Of a stretch of DNA of 64,000 bases, positions 1 through 11,581 are shown in pieces (within the stretch, counting starts at the first letter, position 1; each line of letters begins with the position of its first letter). A program made the position numbers and the translations under genes. Under the pieces are notes generated by a model that saw only the letters and a program-made list of their open reading frames with translations, was not told the origin of the DNA and made no database searches. Source of the stretch: Chondrosia reniformis (taxonomy: Eukaryota; Porifera; Demospongiae; Chondrillida; Chondrillidae); assembly GCA_947172415.1 (NCBI GenBank), contig OX359201.1:3100001-3164000 (forward strand), given 5' to 3'.

Positions 1-180
1 CTCGTATTATACATCTATCGACGTATAAAATGTGTTATAATAGTTGCGTATGAACTCGTATTGTATAAATATTTATATACATATATATATCCATAACATT
101 AAGCCATACATAAATCGCATTATGAAAACAATAGAAGGGGCTGCCGAACTCTATTAAAGGGTCCCCTGTTTGTATTATAT
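1..180 (+). repeat. Linker L, copy 1 (cut by window start)
   Basis: Non-satellite sequence that recurs at 8,811-9,180, 14,346-14,518, 15,146-15,326 and 32,260-32,640. The shared blocks are a TCTATCGACGTATAAAATG word, a TA-rich run, a segment with AAGCCATACATAAATCGC, and a terminal remnant of satellite B ending in TTAAAGGGTCCCC. Satellite A starts immediately afterwards with the same opening sequence as at the other linkers. This copy lacks the GGGGGCTTCCTGTGGC block seen in the others. No coding potential. Confidence 0.8.
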
Positions 181-3100
181 ATATGTACTAGTTATATTTT
201 TATGTATTAGTTATATGTAGTAGGTATGTGTACTAGTTATATGTACTAGTTATATGTACTAGTTGTATGTATATACTAGTTGTATGTTCTAGTTGTATGT
301 ACTAGTTGAATGTACTAGTTGTAGGTTCTTGTAGTAGTTGTACTTGGTACTAGGAAGATACTTGTTGTATGTACTAGTTGTATGTACTAGTTTTATGAAC
401 TAGGTGTATGTACCAGTTGCACGTACTATTTATAATAATTGGATATATGTGTATGTTCTAGTTATATGTAGTAGTTGAATGTACTAGTTATATGTCCTAC
501 TTCCTTTAACTTGTATGTAGTAGCTATGTACTACTTGTATATACAAGTTGTACGTTCTAGTATTATCTACTCGTTCTATGAGCTACTTGTATATACTAGT
601 TTCTAGTTGTATGTACTAGTTGTATGTACTAGGTGCATGTGCTATGTGTATGTACTATTTATAAGAACCAGTTATATGTGTATGTACTAGTTATATGCTT
701 GTGTACTAGTTATCTCTACTAGTTGTATGCACTAGCTGTATGCACTAGTTGTATGAACTATTTATAATTTCTAGGTATATGTGTATGTACTAGTCATATG
801 TAGTAGGTGGATGTACTAGTTTTATGTCCTAGTTGTTTGTACTAGTAGTATGTACTAGTTGTATGTACTAGTGGTGTGTGGTATTTTGATATACTAGTTG
901 CATGAACTAGTTTTATGTACTAGTACTAGTTATATTTACTAGTTGTAGGTACTTGTTATGAACGAGTTGGACGCACTAGTTATGAACGAGTTGGACGCAC
1001 TAGTTTTACGTATGAACTAGTTGTATGTAGTAGCTATATACAAGTTGTGTATACAAGTTGTACATTCTAGTATTATGTTCTCGTTCTATGAACTAGTTGT
1101 ATGTACTAGTTTATAGTTGTATGTACTAGTTGTATATATATATGTATTATGTGTATGTACTATTTATAAATACCAGTTATTTGTGTTTGGACTAGTTATA
1201 TCTGCTAGTTGTATGCACTTGCTGTAAGTACTAGTTGTATGTACTATATATAATTACAAGGTATATGTGTATTTACTGGGTATATGTAGTAGGTATATGT
1301 AATAGTTATTTGACCTAGTTTGTTTGGTCTAGTTGTTTGGTCTAGTTTTATGTACTAGTTGAATGTACTAGTTGCAAGTACTCATTGCATGTTCTAGTTG
1401 TGTGTATTATTTGGTATGTACTAGTTGTATGTACTAGTATCATGTACTAGTTGTATGAACGAGTTTTATGTACTAGTCCTAGTTATATTTACTAGTTGTA
1501 GATACTAGTTGTATGTAGAAGTTGTATGTAGTAGTTGTTTTTTCGAATTGTTTGTACTAGTGGAATGTACTAATTGTATGTAATTGTTATGTACTAGTAA
1601 TGTGTATAAGCACTATTTATATGTAGTAGCTATATATACTAGTTATATGTACAAGTTGTATGTACTAGTTATATGTACTAGATGCATGTATTATTTATAT
1701 GTACTAGATGTATTTATTAGTTGTATGTGGTAGTTGTATGTACTAGTTGGATGTTCCATTTGGAGATTCTAATACTAGTTATATTAGATACTAGGTAGAT
1801 ACTAGTTCTATGTACTAGACACTAGTTGTATGTACTAGTTATATGGACTAGTGTGTAATTGTTGTATGTTCTACTTATATGTACTCGTTATATTTGTATG
1901 TATTAGATATTTGTGCTAGTTGTATGTACTAGTAATTTGCACTAGTTGTACGTACTATTTATATGTACTATTTATATGTGTATGTACCAGGTATATGTAC
2001 TACTTGTATGTAGTAGCTGTATGTACTGGTTGCATGTACTAATTGCATGTACTAGTTGTGTGTACTATTACTAGTTATATTTACTTGTTATAGGTGCTAG
2101 TTGTATTTATTAGCTGTATGTGGTAGTAGTATGTACTAGTTGTATGTGGTAGTAGTATGTACTAGTTGTATGTGGTAGTAGTATGTACTAGTTGTATTTA
2201 TTGGTTTCATGTACTAATTGCATGTACTAGTTGTATATACTAGATGCATGCACTATCTATATGTACTAGATGTAGCTAATAGTTGTATATACTAGTTGTA
2301 TGTACGGGTTGTATGTTCTAAATATAGGTTCTAATACTAGTTATACTAGGACCTAGGTAGGCACTAGTTGTTTGCACTAGATACAAGTTGTATGTACTAG
2401 TTGTATGTACTAGTTGTGTGCAATTGTTGTATGTACTAGTTGTATGTACTATTTACATGTACTAGTTGTGAGTACTAGTTGTATGTACTAGTTGTGTGCA
2501 ATTGTTGTATGTACTAGTTGTACGTACAGTTTACATGTACTAGTTGTATGTACTAGTTGTATATACGGCTTATATGTATTCGTTTTATTTGTATGAACTA
2601 GATATATGTACTAGTTGAACATCTTATTTATATGTACTATTTATATGTGTATGTACCAGTTATATGTACTAGCTGTATGTACATGCGGTATATAATAATT
2701 GCATATACTAATTGTATGTACTAATTGTATGTACTAATTGTATGTACTAGTTGTATGTACTAGATATGAACCAGTTGTATTTACTAGTTGTTTGCACTAG
2801 TTGTTTGTACTACCTGCGTTCTAGTTTTATGTACTTGTTGTATGCACTAATTGTATGTACTAGTTGTATTTACTAGTTTTATGTACTAGTTGTATTTATT
2901 ATTTATATGTACCAGTTGTATGAATTAGTTGTATGTACTAGTTGTGTGTACAATTTGTGTACTAATTGTATGCACTTGATGTATTTACAAGTTGTATATA
3001 CTAGTTGTAGGTTCCAGTACTAGTTATACTAGTTACTAGGTAGGTACTAGTTGTATGTACGAGATACTAGTTGTATGTACTAGTTGTTTGTACTATTTAT

Positions 3101-6100
3101 ATGTACCAATTGTATGTAGTAGTTATATGTACTAGTTGAGTGTAATTGTTGTATGTACTAGTTGTATATACTATTTATATACTAGTTGTATATACTGGTT
3201 GTATGAACTACTTATATGAACTCGTTATATTTGTATGTACTAGATATATGTACTAGTTTTATGCACTAGATATATGTAGTAGTTGCATGTAGTAGTTATA
3301 CGTACTAGTTGTACTTACTATTTATATTTACTAATTATATGTGTATGTACTAGCTGTATGTATATATTGGTTGTATGTGCTAATGGCACGTACTAGTTGT
3401 ATGTACTATTACTATATAGTTATATTTACTAGTTGTAGGTGCTAGTTGTATGTACTAGTTGTTGTGGAGTTGTATGTACTATTGTATGTACTAGTTGTAT
3501 GTACTAGTTGCATGCACTAGTTGTTTGTACTAGCTGTCTACTAGCTTTATGTACTAGTTGTGATTATTAGTTCTATGTACTAGATGTATGTACTATTTAT
3601 ATGTATTGGCTATATGTAGTAGTTTTGTGAACTAGTTATATGTACTAGGTTGTAGTTGTGGGCACTAGTTTTATGTACTACTTATATGTAATATGTGGAT
3701 GTACTATTTATAAGTACTAGTTAAATTTTTATGTATTAGTTATATGTAGTAGGTGTTTGTACTAGTTATATGTACTAGTTGCAAGTACTAGTTGTATTCA
3801 CTAGTTGTATGGACTAGTTCTAGCTATATTTACTAGTTGTGGGTACTAGTTGTATGTGGTAGTTCTATGTAGTAGTTCTATGTACATATTGTATAAACTA
3901 GTTTTGTGTTCTAGTTGTATGTATATACTAGTTGTATCTACTAGCTATGTACTAGTTGTATATACTAGTCGTATGTACTAGTTGTATGCACTATTTGTAT
4001 GTTCTAGTTGTAGGTTCTAATACTAGTTATACTATGTACTAGGAAAGTACTTGTTGTATGTGCTTAATACTAGTTGTACGTACTGTTTGTATGATCTAAT
4101 TATACGTATTAGATGTATGGACAAGTTGTGAGTAATTGTTGTATGTACTAGTTATATGTATTAGTTGTATGTACTAATTGTATGTACTTTACCAGTTGTT
4201 TGTACTAGAACTAGTTATATTTACTAGTTTTAGGTACTAATTGTATATACTCGTTGCTACTTGTATTTACTAATTACTAGTTGTATGTACTTGTTACTAG
4301 TTGTGTGAACCTATTCTAGGTATTATAGAGTTGTATGTACTCGTTACTACGTGTATGTACAAGTTCAATGTATTAGTTTATATACTAGTACTAGTTAAAG
4401 TTACTAATTGTAGATACTATTTGAATATACTAGTTCTATGTAGGCACTAGTAAAAGGTAATACTAGTTGGAGTTCTAGTTTAATGGCCTAGTTGTATATA
4501 CTATATATATGTACTAATTTTATGTGTATCTTTAAATCATAGGTACTAGTTGTAAGTACAAGTTGTATGAAGTAGTTTTTAGCCTAGTTGTATGTGCTAG
4601 TTGTATGTACTAGTTGTATGTACTAGTTATATGTACTTAGGTGTAGGTAGCAGTTGTAGGTTCTAATTGTTTGAACTAGTTCTATGTACTAATTGTATGT
4701 ACTAGTTATTTACTAGTTATATGAACTAGTTTTATGTCCTAGTTGAATGTGCTACTTGTATGTACTAGTTGTATGTAGTAGGTGTATGTACTAGTTATGT
4801 GTACTAGTTGTAAGTTCTAGTAGTAGTAATACTAGATACTAAGCAGGTCTTAGTTGTATGTAAAAGTTCTATTTATATTAACTAGTTGTAGGTACTAGTT
4901 ATATGTACTAGTTGAATGTAATAGTTGCGTGTACTAATTATATATAAAAATTGTATGTACCAGTTGTATGTACTAGTTATGTACTAGCTGTATGTATTAG
5001 TTATATGTACTATTAGTATTAACTAGTGGTATGTAATAGTTCTGGTAATATTTACTAACTGTAGGCACTAATTGTATGTACTAGTAATACACACTAGTAC
5101 TGGTTATATTTACTAGTTGTAGGTACTAGTTGCATGTAATAGTTGAATATAATAGTTGTATGAACTAGTTGTATGTACTAGTATTAGTTACATTTACTAG
5201 TTGTAAGTATTAGTTGTATGTTCTAGTTGTATGTAGTAGTTGTATGTTCTAAGTGTATGAACTAGTTTTATGTACTAGTTGTATGTACTTGTTATATACT
5301 AGTAGTATGTAGTAGTTGTATGTTCTAAGTGTATGAACTAGTTTTATGTACAAGTTGTATGTATTCACTGTATGTATTACCTATGTACTAGATGCATGTA
5401 CTAGTTCTAATAACTAGTTGCATTTACTAGTACGGGTAATATTTACTAGTTGTAGGTACTAGTTTTATGTACTAGTTGTATGTACTAGTGCAAGCGATAT
5501 TTACTAATTATAGGTATTAGTTTTATGCAGTTGCTGTATGTTCTAATTGCTTGAGCTAGTTCTATGTATCAATTGTATGTACTAGTTATATGTACTCTTT
5601 GTATGTACTAATTGTATGTACTAAGTGTATGTACTATTTATAGGTACCAGTTATATGTGTATGTACTAGTTATATGTACTAGTTGGGTACTATTTATAGG
5701 CACTAGTTGTAAGTTCTAGTCCTATTAAAATTAGGTACTAAGTAGGTACTTGTTGTAAGTACTAATTGCTTATACTAGTTGTATGTACTAGTTGTATACC
5801 AGTTGTATATACTAGTTGTATGTACTAGTTGTAGCACTGATTGTATGGACTGGTTGTATGTACTAGATGTATGTACTAATTGTGTGAAATAATTATACGT
5901 CATAGTGGGAGTTCTAGTTTAATGTACTAGTTGTATGGACTATATATATGAACTAGGTAAATGTGTATGTTATAGTCATAGGTACTAGTTGTATGTGCTA
6001 GTTGTATGAACTAGTGGTATGTACTAGTTATATATACTATGGTATGTACTATTTATATAGTCTAGTTGTATGTACTACTTGTAGGTTCTAGTACTAGTTA

Positions 6101-8343
6101 TACTAGGTAATAGGAAGGTGCTAGTTGTATGTACTAGTACTAGTTATATTTACTAGTTGTAGGTACTAGTTGCATGGACTTATTGAATGTTATAGTTGTA
6201 TGTACTAATTGCATGTACTAGTTGTATGTACTAGTTGTAAGAACTAGTCATTTACTAGTTGTATGTAGTAGTTGTATGTTCTAATTGTATGAACTAGTTG
6301 TATGTAACACCTGTATTGACTAGTTATATAGTAGGTGTATTTACTTGTTGTAAGTACTAGTTGTATGTCCTAGTTGTATTTACTACTTGTATGTCCTAAT
6401 TGAATGTACTACTCTTATGTACTAGTTGTATGTACTATTAGTATATACTAGTTGTATGTACTAGGTGTATGTAATAGTAATGTGTACTAATTGTAGGTTC
6501 TAGTACTGGTAAAACTAGATATTAAGCAGGTATTAGTTGAATGTACAAGTACTACTTATATTAAATATTTGAAGGTACTACTTATATGTACTAGTCGAAT
6601 GCAATAGTTGCATGTACTAACTGTATATAATAATTGTATGTCCTAATTGTATGTCCTAGTTAATAGTTGTATAGTCTAGTTTTATGTACTAGTTGGATGT
6701 ACTATTTGTATGTACTAATTGTATGTACAAATTGTATGTACTAGGTGTATGTAGTAGTTGTATGTTCTAATTGGTTGAACTAGTTCTATGTCCTAGTTGA
6801 ATGTGCTACTTGTATGTACTAGTTATGTACTAGCTGTATGTACCAGTTGTATGTACTAGGAGTATTAACTGGTGGTATGTACTAGTAGCATTAACTAGTA
6901 GTATGTACTAGTAGTATTAACTAGTGGTATGTACTAGAACTGGTAATATTTACTAACTGTAGGCACTAGTTGTATGTACTAGCACTAGTTATATTTACTA
7001 GTTGTAGGTACTAGTTGCATGGACTTGTTGAATGTTATAATTGTATGTACTAATTGTATGTACTAATTTTATGTACTAGTTGTAAGAACTAGTTATGTAC
7101 TAGTTGTAGGTAGTAGTTGTATTGACTAGTTGTATATACTATTACTAGTAATATTTACTAGTTGTAAATACTAGTTGTAAGTACTAGTTGTATGTACTAG
7201 TAGAAGTTATGATTACTAGTTTTAGGTATTAGTTGCATGTACTAGTTGTATGGAGGAGTTGTATGTTCTAATTGTATGAACTAGTTGTGTGTACCACCTG
7301 TATGGACTAGTTAGATTCTAGGTGTATGTACTAGTTGTATATACTAGTTGTTAGTACTAGCTATATATTCTAGTTGTGTAAACTAGTTGTATGTACTAGT
7401 ACTAGTTATACCAGATATTAAGTAGGTATTAGTTGAATGTACAAGTACTAGTTATATTAAATATTTGTAGGTACTACTTATATGTACTAGTCGAATGTAA
7501 TAGTTGCATGTACTAATTGTATATAATAGTCGTATGTACCAGTTGTATGTACTAGTTATGATACTAGTTGTATGTAAACGTTGTATGTACTAGTAGGATT
7601 ACCTAGTGGATGTACAAGTAAAGGTAATATATACTAACTGTAGGCACTAGTTGTATGTACTAGTTGTAAGTAGTAGAACTGGTTATATTTACTAGTTGTA
7701 CGTACAAGTTGTCTGTACTAGTTGAATGTTATAGTTGTATGAACTAGTTGTATGTAGTAGTACAAGTTATATTTACTACTTGTAGGTTTAGTTGTATGTC
7801 CTGGTGTATGTAGTAGTTGTATGTTGTAATTGTATGAACTAGGTTTATGTACTAGTTGTATGTACTAGTTATATACTAATGTATGTACTAGTTGTATGTA
7901 CCAGTTTTACGTACTAGCACTGGCTATATTTACTCTTTGTAGGTATTAGTTGTATGTACTAGTTGTATGTAATAGTTGTATGTTCTAATTGTATGAACTA
8001 ATTTTATGTACTAGTTGTATGTACTGGTTATATACTAGTTGTATGTATTAGTTGTATAAACTAGTGGTATGTACTAGTTGTGTGTACTAGTTGTATGTAT
8101 AAGCTGTATGTATTAGTTATGTAATAATTGCATGTGCTAGTTCTAATATGTACTAGTACTAGTAATATTTACTAGTTGTAGGTACTAGTTTTATGAACTA
8201 GTTGTATGTACTAGTACTAGTACTAGATATATTCAGTAGTTGTAATAGTTGGAGGTCTAGTTTGATATACTTGTTATATGTACTATTTACATGTACCAGT
8301 TTTATGTGAATGTTCTAGTCATAGGTACTAATTGTAAGTAGAA
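181..8343 (+). repeat. Satellite A array, block 1 (13-bp monomer)
   Basis: Tandem array of a degenerate 13-bp monomer near TAGTTGTATGTAC. Monomer variants ending in TTATA, TTGCATG or TTGTAGG are interspersed, and a recurring marker variant reads roughly CTAGTTATATTTACTAG followed by TTGTAGG. The array is AT-rich and almost free of CpG. It contains overlapping GTAC and ACTAGT palindromes. The segment near 1,921-2,060 is a paralogue of 17,530-17,660 plus 19,126 onward and preserves the empty site of the TIR transposon. No gene is visible in these 8.2 kb. Confidence 0.93.
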
Positions 8344-8750
8344 ATTGTTTTAACTAAAGTACCAAAGACCGTTCCTAGAATAAAAATGGCCGCAAAACTC
8401 GATTAAATGTTTCCTGAAGCTATACAACCTATCTCCGAGTTACAAATGGCTGCTGATTTCGAAAATATGGCCTATGAAACCATACCGAAGACCGTTTCTA
8501 GGTTATAAATGGCCGCCAAATTTGATTAAAGGGTCCCCGAAGCTCTAAGACCTATCCCTGAGTTAAATTGTCTACAAATTTCGAAAATATGGGCTATGAA
8601 AGCGTACCAAAGACCGTTCCTAGGATAACAAGGCCGCCGAACTCGATAAAAGTGTCCCCGAAGCCCTACGACTTATCTCCGAGTTAAAATGGCTGCTCAT
8701 TTCAAACATATAGGCTATGAATCTGTACCGAAGACTGTTCCTGGGATAAT
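8344..8750 (+). repeat. Diverged satellite B units at head of linker L
   Basis: About three copies of the 123-bp satellite B unit in the forward orientation. They are recognised by repeated words such as AAAATGGC, GGCTATGAA, GTACC(A/G)AAGACCGTTCC and CCCTACGACTTATC. They are more degenerate than the main B array after 45.5 kb. The A-to-B transition here (TACCAAAGACCGTTCCTAG) matches the one at 32,053, so the junction was copied as part of a macro-unit. Confidence 0.85.
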
Positions 8751-8810
8751 AAGTAGTTTGAGTTTTAAAACTCGTGGGGCTACTGCCCCACAAATTTACT
8801 CAAACTACTT
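8751..8810. repeat. 60-bp nested hairpin in linker L
   Basis: Perfect 13-bp inverted repeat AAGTAGTTTGAGT / ACTCAAACTACTT (8,751-8,763 and 8,798-8,810). It encloses a second perfect stem GTGGGGC / GCCCCAC (8,774-8,780 and 8,785-8,791) with loop TACT. It sits inside a satellite B unit, between GGATAA and GGCCGC, so it looks like a tiny palindromic insertion. A related copy is at 32,200-32,259. The AAGTAGTTCGAGTT word also occurs at the right end of the element at 42,909-43,270. Confidence 0.8.
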
Positions 8811-9180
8811 GGCCGCATCGTTGGGCTTTGACATATTACTCTTAATCCTAACGATTGAGGATGCTTAAGTGTCCTAAAAATTATGAATAGCGACAGAAAA
8901 GCTTCGTTAACTAAAGCTTCCTGAACGCCACCATTTGCAAAAACGATGTATTGACGTATAAATTAGGTGTTACAATAGTTGCATATGAACTCATATTATA
9001 CATCTATCGACGTATAAAATGTGTTATAATAGTTGCGTATGAACTCGTATTATATATATATATATGTATATATCCGTAACATGAAGCCATACATAAATCG
9101 CGTTATGAAAACAATAGAGGGGGCTTCCTGTGGCAGCCCCTAAAAATGGCTGCCGAACTTTATTAAAGGGTCCCCTGTTT
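8811..9180 (+). repeat. Linker L, copy 2 (fullest)
   Basis: Single-copy-looking sequence shared with 32,260-32,640. It contains two AAAGCTTC words, then a 56-bp near-duplicate pair (8,953-9,008 and from 9,009; each starts GACGTATAAA and continues to ATAGTTGC and TATGAACTC), then a TA run. A GGGGGCT...AGCCCC mini-hairpin and a satellite B remnant (TAAAAATGGCTGCCGAAC) follow directly before satellite A. No reading frame of interest. Its function, if any, is unknown. Confidence 0.8.
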
Positions 9181-10991
9181 GTATTATTCATATGTACTAG
9201 TTATATTTTTATGTATTAGTTATATGTAGTAGGTGTTTGTACTATTTATATGTACTAGTTATATTTTTATGTATTAGTTATATGTAGTAGATGTGTGCTC
9301 TAGTTATATGTTCTATTTGAATGTATATACTAGTTGTATGTTCTAGTTGTATGTACTAGTTGAATGTACTAGTTATAGGTTCTTGTACTAGTTATACTTG
9401 GTATACTTAGAAGGTAGTTGTTGTATGTACCAGTTGTATGTACTAGTTTTATGAACTAGGTGTATGTACCAGTTGCACGTACTATTTATAATAATTGGAT
9501 ACATGTGTATGTACTAGTTATATGTAGTAGGTGATTGTACTAGTAATATGTCCTAGTTGCTTTTACTTGTATGTAGTAGCTATGTACTACTTGTATATAC
9601 AAGTTGTAGTTTCTAGTATTATGTACTCGTTCTATGAGCTAGTTGTATATACTAGTTTCTAGTTTTATGTACTAGTTGTATGTACTAGGTCCATGTACTA
9701 GTTGAATGTACTAGGTGCATGTACTATGTGTATGTACTATTTTTAAGCACCAGTTATATGTGTATGTACTAGTTATATGCTTGTGTACTAGTTATCTCTA
9801 CTAGTTGTATGAACTATTTATAATTTTTAGGTATATGTGTGTGTACTAGTCATATGTAGTAGGTGGATGTACTAGTTTTATGTCCTAGTTGTTTGTACTA
9901 GTAGTATGTACTAGTTGTATGTACTAGTGGTGTGTAGTATTTTGATGTACTAGTTGCATGTACTAGTTTTATGTACTAGTACTAGTTATATTTACTAGTT
10001 GTAGGTACTAGGTTTAGGAACTATTTGTATGTGGTAGTTGTATGTACTAGATATGAACCAGTTGTATGTACTAGTTGTATGCACTAGTTGTTTGTACTCC
10101 CTGTGTACTAGTTTTATATACTTGTTGTATACACTAATTGTTTGTACTAGTTGAATGTACTAGATATATGTAGTAGTTGTGTGTACTAGTTACATGCACT
10201 AGTTGTATGTATAAGTTGTATGTAGTAGTTGTATGAAGAAGTTTTATGAACTAGATGTATGTTCTAGTGTAGGTTCTAATACTAGTTATACTAATTACCA
10301 GGGAAGTACTAGTTTTATGTGCTATATACTAGTTGTACGTACTAGTTGTGTGCAGAAATTATATGTATTACATGCAAGTAACAGTTGTGGGTAATTGTAT
10401 GTACTAGTTGTATATGCTAGTTGTATGTACTAGTGACTAATTGTATGTACTAGTTGTATGTATTTGTTGTTTGAACTACTTGTAGTTTCCAGTACAAGTT
10501 ATACTAGGTATTAGGAAGGAACTAATTTTTTGTACTTGTTGTATGTACTATTGTTATGTACTAGTTATGTTTATAAGTACTATTCATATTTAGTAGTTAT
10601 ATGTACTAGTTGAGTGTAATTGTTGTATGTACTAGTTGTATATACTATTTATAAGTACTAGTTGTGAGTGCTGGTTGTATGAACCACTTGTATGAACTTG
10701 TTATATTTGTATGTACTAGATGCATGTACTATTTATATGTACTAGATGTAGGTAATAGTTGTATGTACTAGTTGTATGTATGAGTTGTATGTTCTAAATA
10801 TAAGTTCAAATACTAGTTATACTAGGACCTAGGTAGGCACTAGTTGTTTGTACTAGATACTAGTTGTATGTACTAGTTATATGTACTAGTTATGTGGGAG
10901 TTGTATGTATTAGTTGCACGTATATAAGAGTTGTATGTAGTAGCTATCTACTAGTTGTATATACAAGTTGTACGTTCTAGTATTATGTACT
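9181..10991 (+). repeat. Satellite A array, block 2a
   Basis: Same 13-bp monomer array, restarting after linker L with the opening also seen after 180, 14,518, 15,326 and 32,640. The end of this block (10,690-10,990) is paralogous to 20,230-20,550 and 34,870-35,140. No gene seen. Confidence 0.92.
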
Positions 10992-11005
10992 CATATTATG
11001 AAATA

Positions 11006-11567
11006 TCTTTGTAAAGGTTCATCTTTTAGAGTGTCTAGAGATGCAGTTTTTTCCAATTCGTCTGTCTGCCAAACGTTTCGACCCTGGGGGTTTTCTTCAG
11101 TGACTGGTGGTGGTCTTCAAGGTGTCTTCATATATAGGAATCTTTTCCCGCCATTTTCGATTACCTCATCAGTGATGTCATCGGTTACGTCATTTCCGGA
11201 GGAAGGAGAGGTGAAGGGATTATTCATAAAGAAGGCTTTCCAATCACTTCTTGGTACAAATACTTGATCTAAGTTCATTCTTACCCGACATTGTTGGATC
11301 TTCAGGGCTTCCTTAATTCTTCTTCTGTACCAGTTCTCTTCCCTCTCCACCACTCTGGCTTGGCTCCACTCAATTGGATGGCCGGTTTTTAGGGAGTGAA
11401 CAGCTAAGCCATTGTTCACATTCCCCATCCTGACGGCACCTTTGTGCTCCGCCATCCTGACTTTTAGCGTTCTTCCAGTTTCTCCAGTGTACACTGCAGG
11501 GCAACTAGAACAGGGGATCTGGTAAACATAAAGATTAGTTCGACGCAGTTAGAAGAAATCCTTATTC
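11006..11567 (-). mobile_element. 5'-truncated Penelope-like retroelement
   Basis: A 562-bp insertion into satellite A, oriented on the minus strand. It keeps only the C-terminal GIY-YIG endonuclease part and the 3' tail; the reverse transcriptase region is absent. It is flanked by a 14-bp imperfect target duplication: CATATTATGAAATA (10,992-11,005) and CATTCTATGAAATA (11,568-11,581), with 2 mismatches. Paralogous satellite segments without the insertion carry a single CATTCTATGAAATA at 20,550-20,563, 21,814-21,827 and 35,138-35,151, which fixes both ends. Loss of the 5' part is typical of target-primed reverse transcription. Class assignment rests on the CxxC-YTGETGR-EHK arrangement of the encoded domain. 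Confidence 0.85.
11117..11548 (-). pseudogene. GIY-YIG endonuclease domain of a Penelope-like element (fragment)
   Basis: Reading frame of about 143 codons, open from just after an in-frame TAA (11,549-11,551) to a TGA at 11,117-11,119. No true start is needed, because the frame is the 3' part of a longer ORF whose 5' end is missing; the first plausible residues are upstream of the GTG at 11,494. Visible motifs in order are YQIPCSSCP (the CxxC that begins the CCHH set of Penelope-type endonucleases), YTGETGRTLKVRMAEHK (the YIG half with the conserved Arg and His), AVHSLKTGHPIEW (second His) and a downstream RRRIKEALKI segment carrying the expected catalytic Glu. In complete elements this nuclease nicks target DNA to prime reverse transcription. 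The domain itself looks undamaged, but without reverse transcriptase the copy cannot be autonomous. After the TGA the same frame stays open for 37 codons to the element end. Confidence 0.82.
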
Positions 11568-11581
11568 CATTCTATGAAATA

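Noticed and set aside
181..8343. CRISPR-like array because of regularly spaced short repeats
   Set aside because: Repeats are contiguous 13-bp monomers without unique spacers, and the setting is a eukaryotic satellite.
10968..11267. 99-codon plus-strand frame over the Penelope-like fragment
   Set aside because: It is antisense to the endonuclease frame and begins in satellite A, so it is a shadow.
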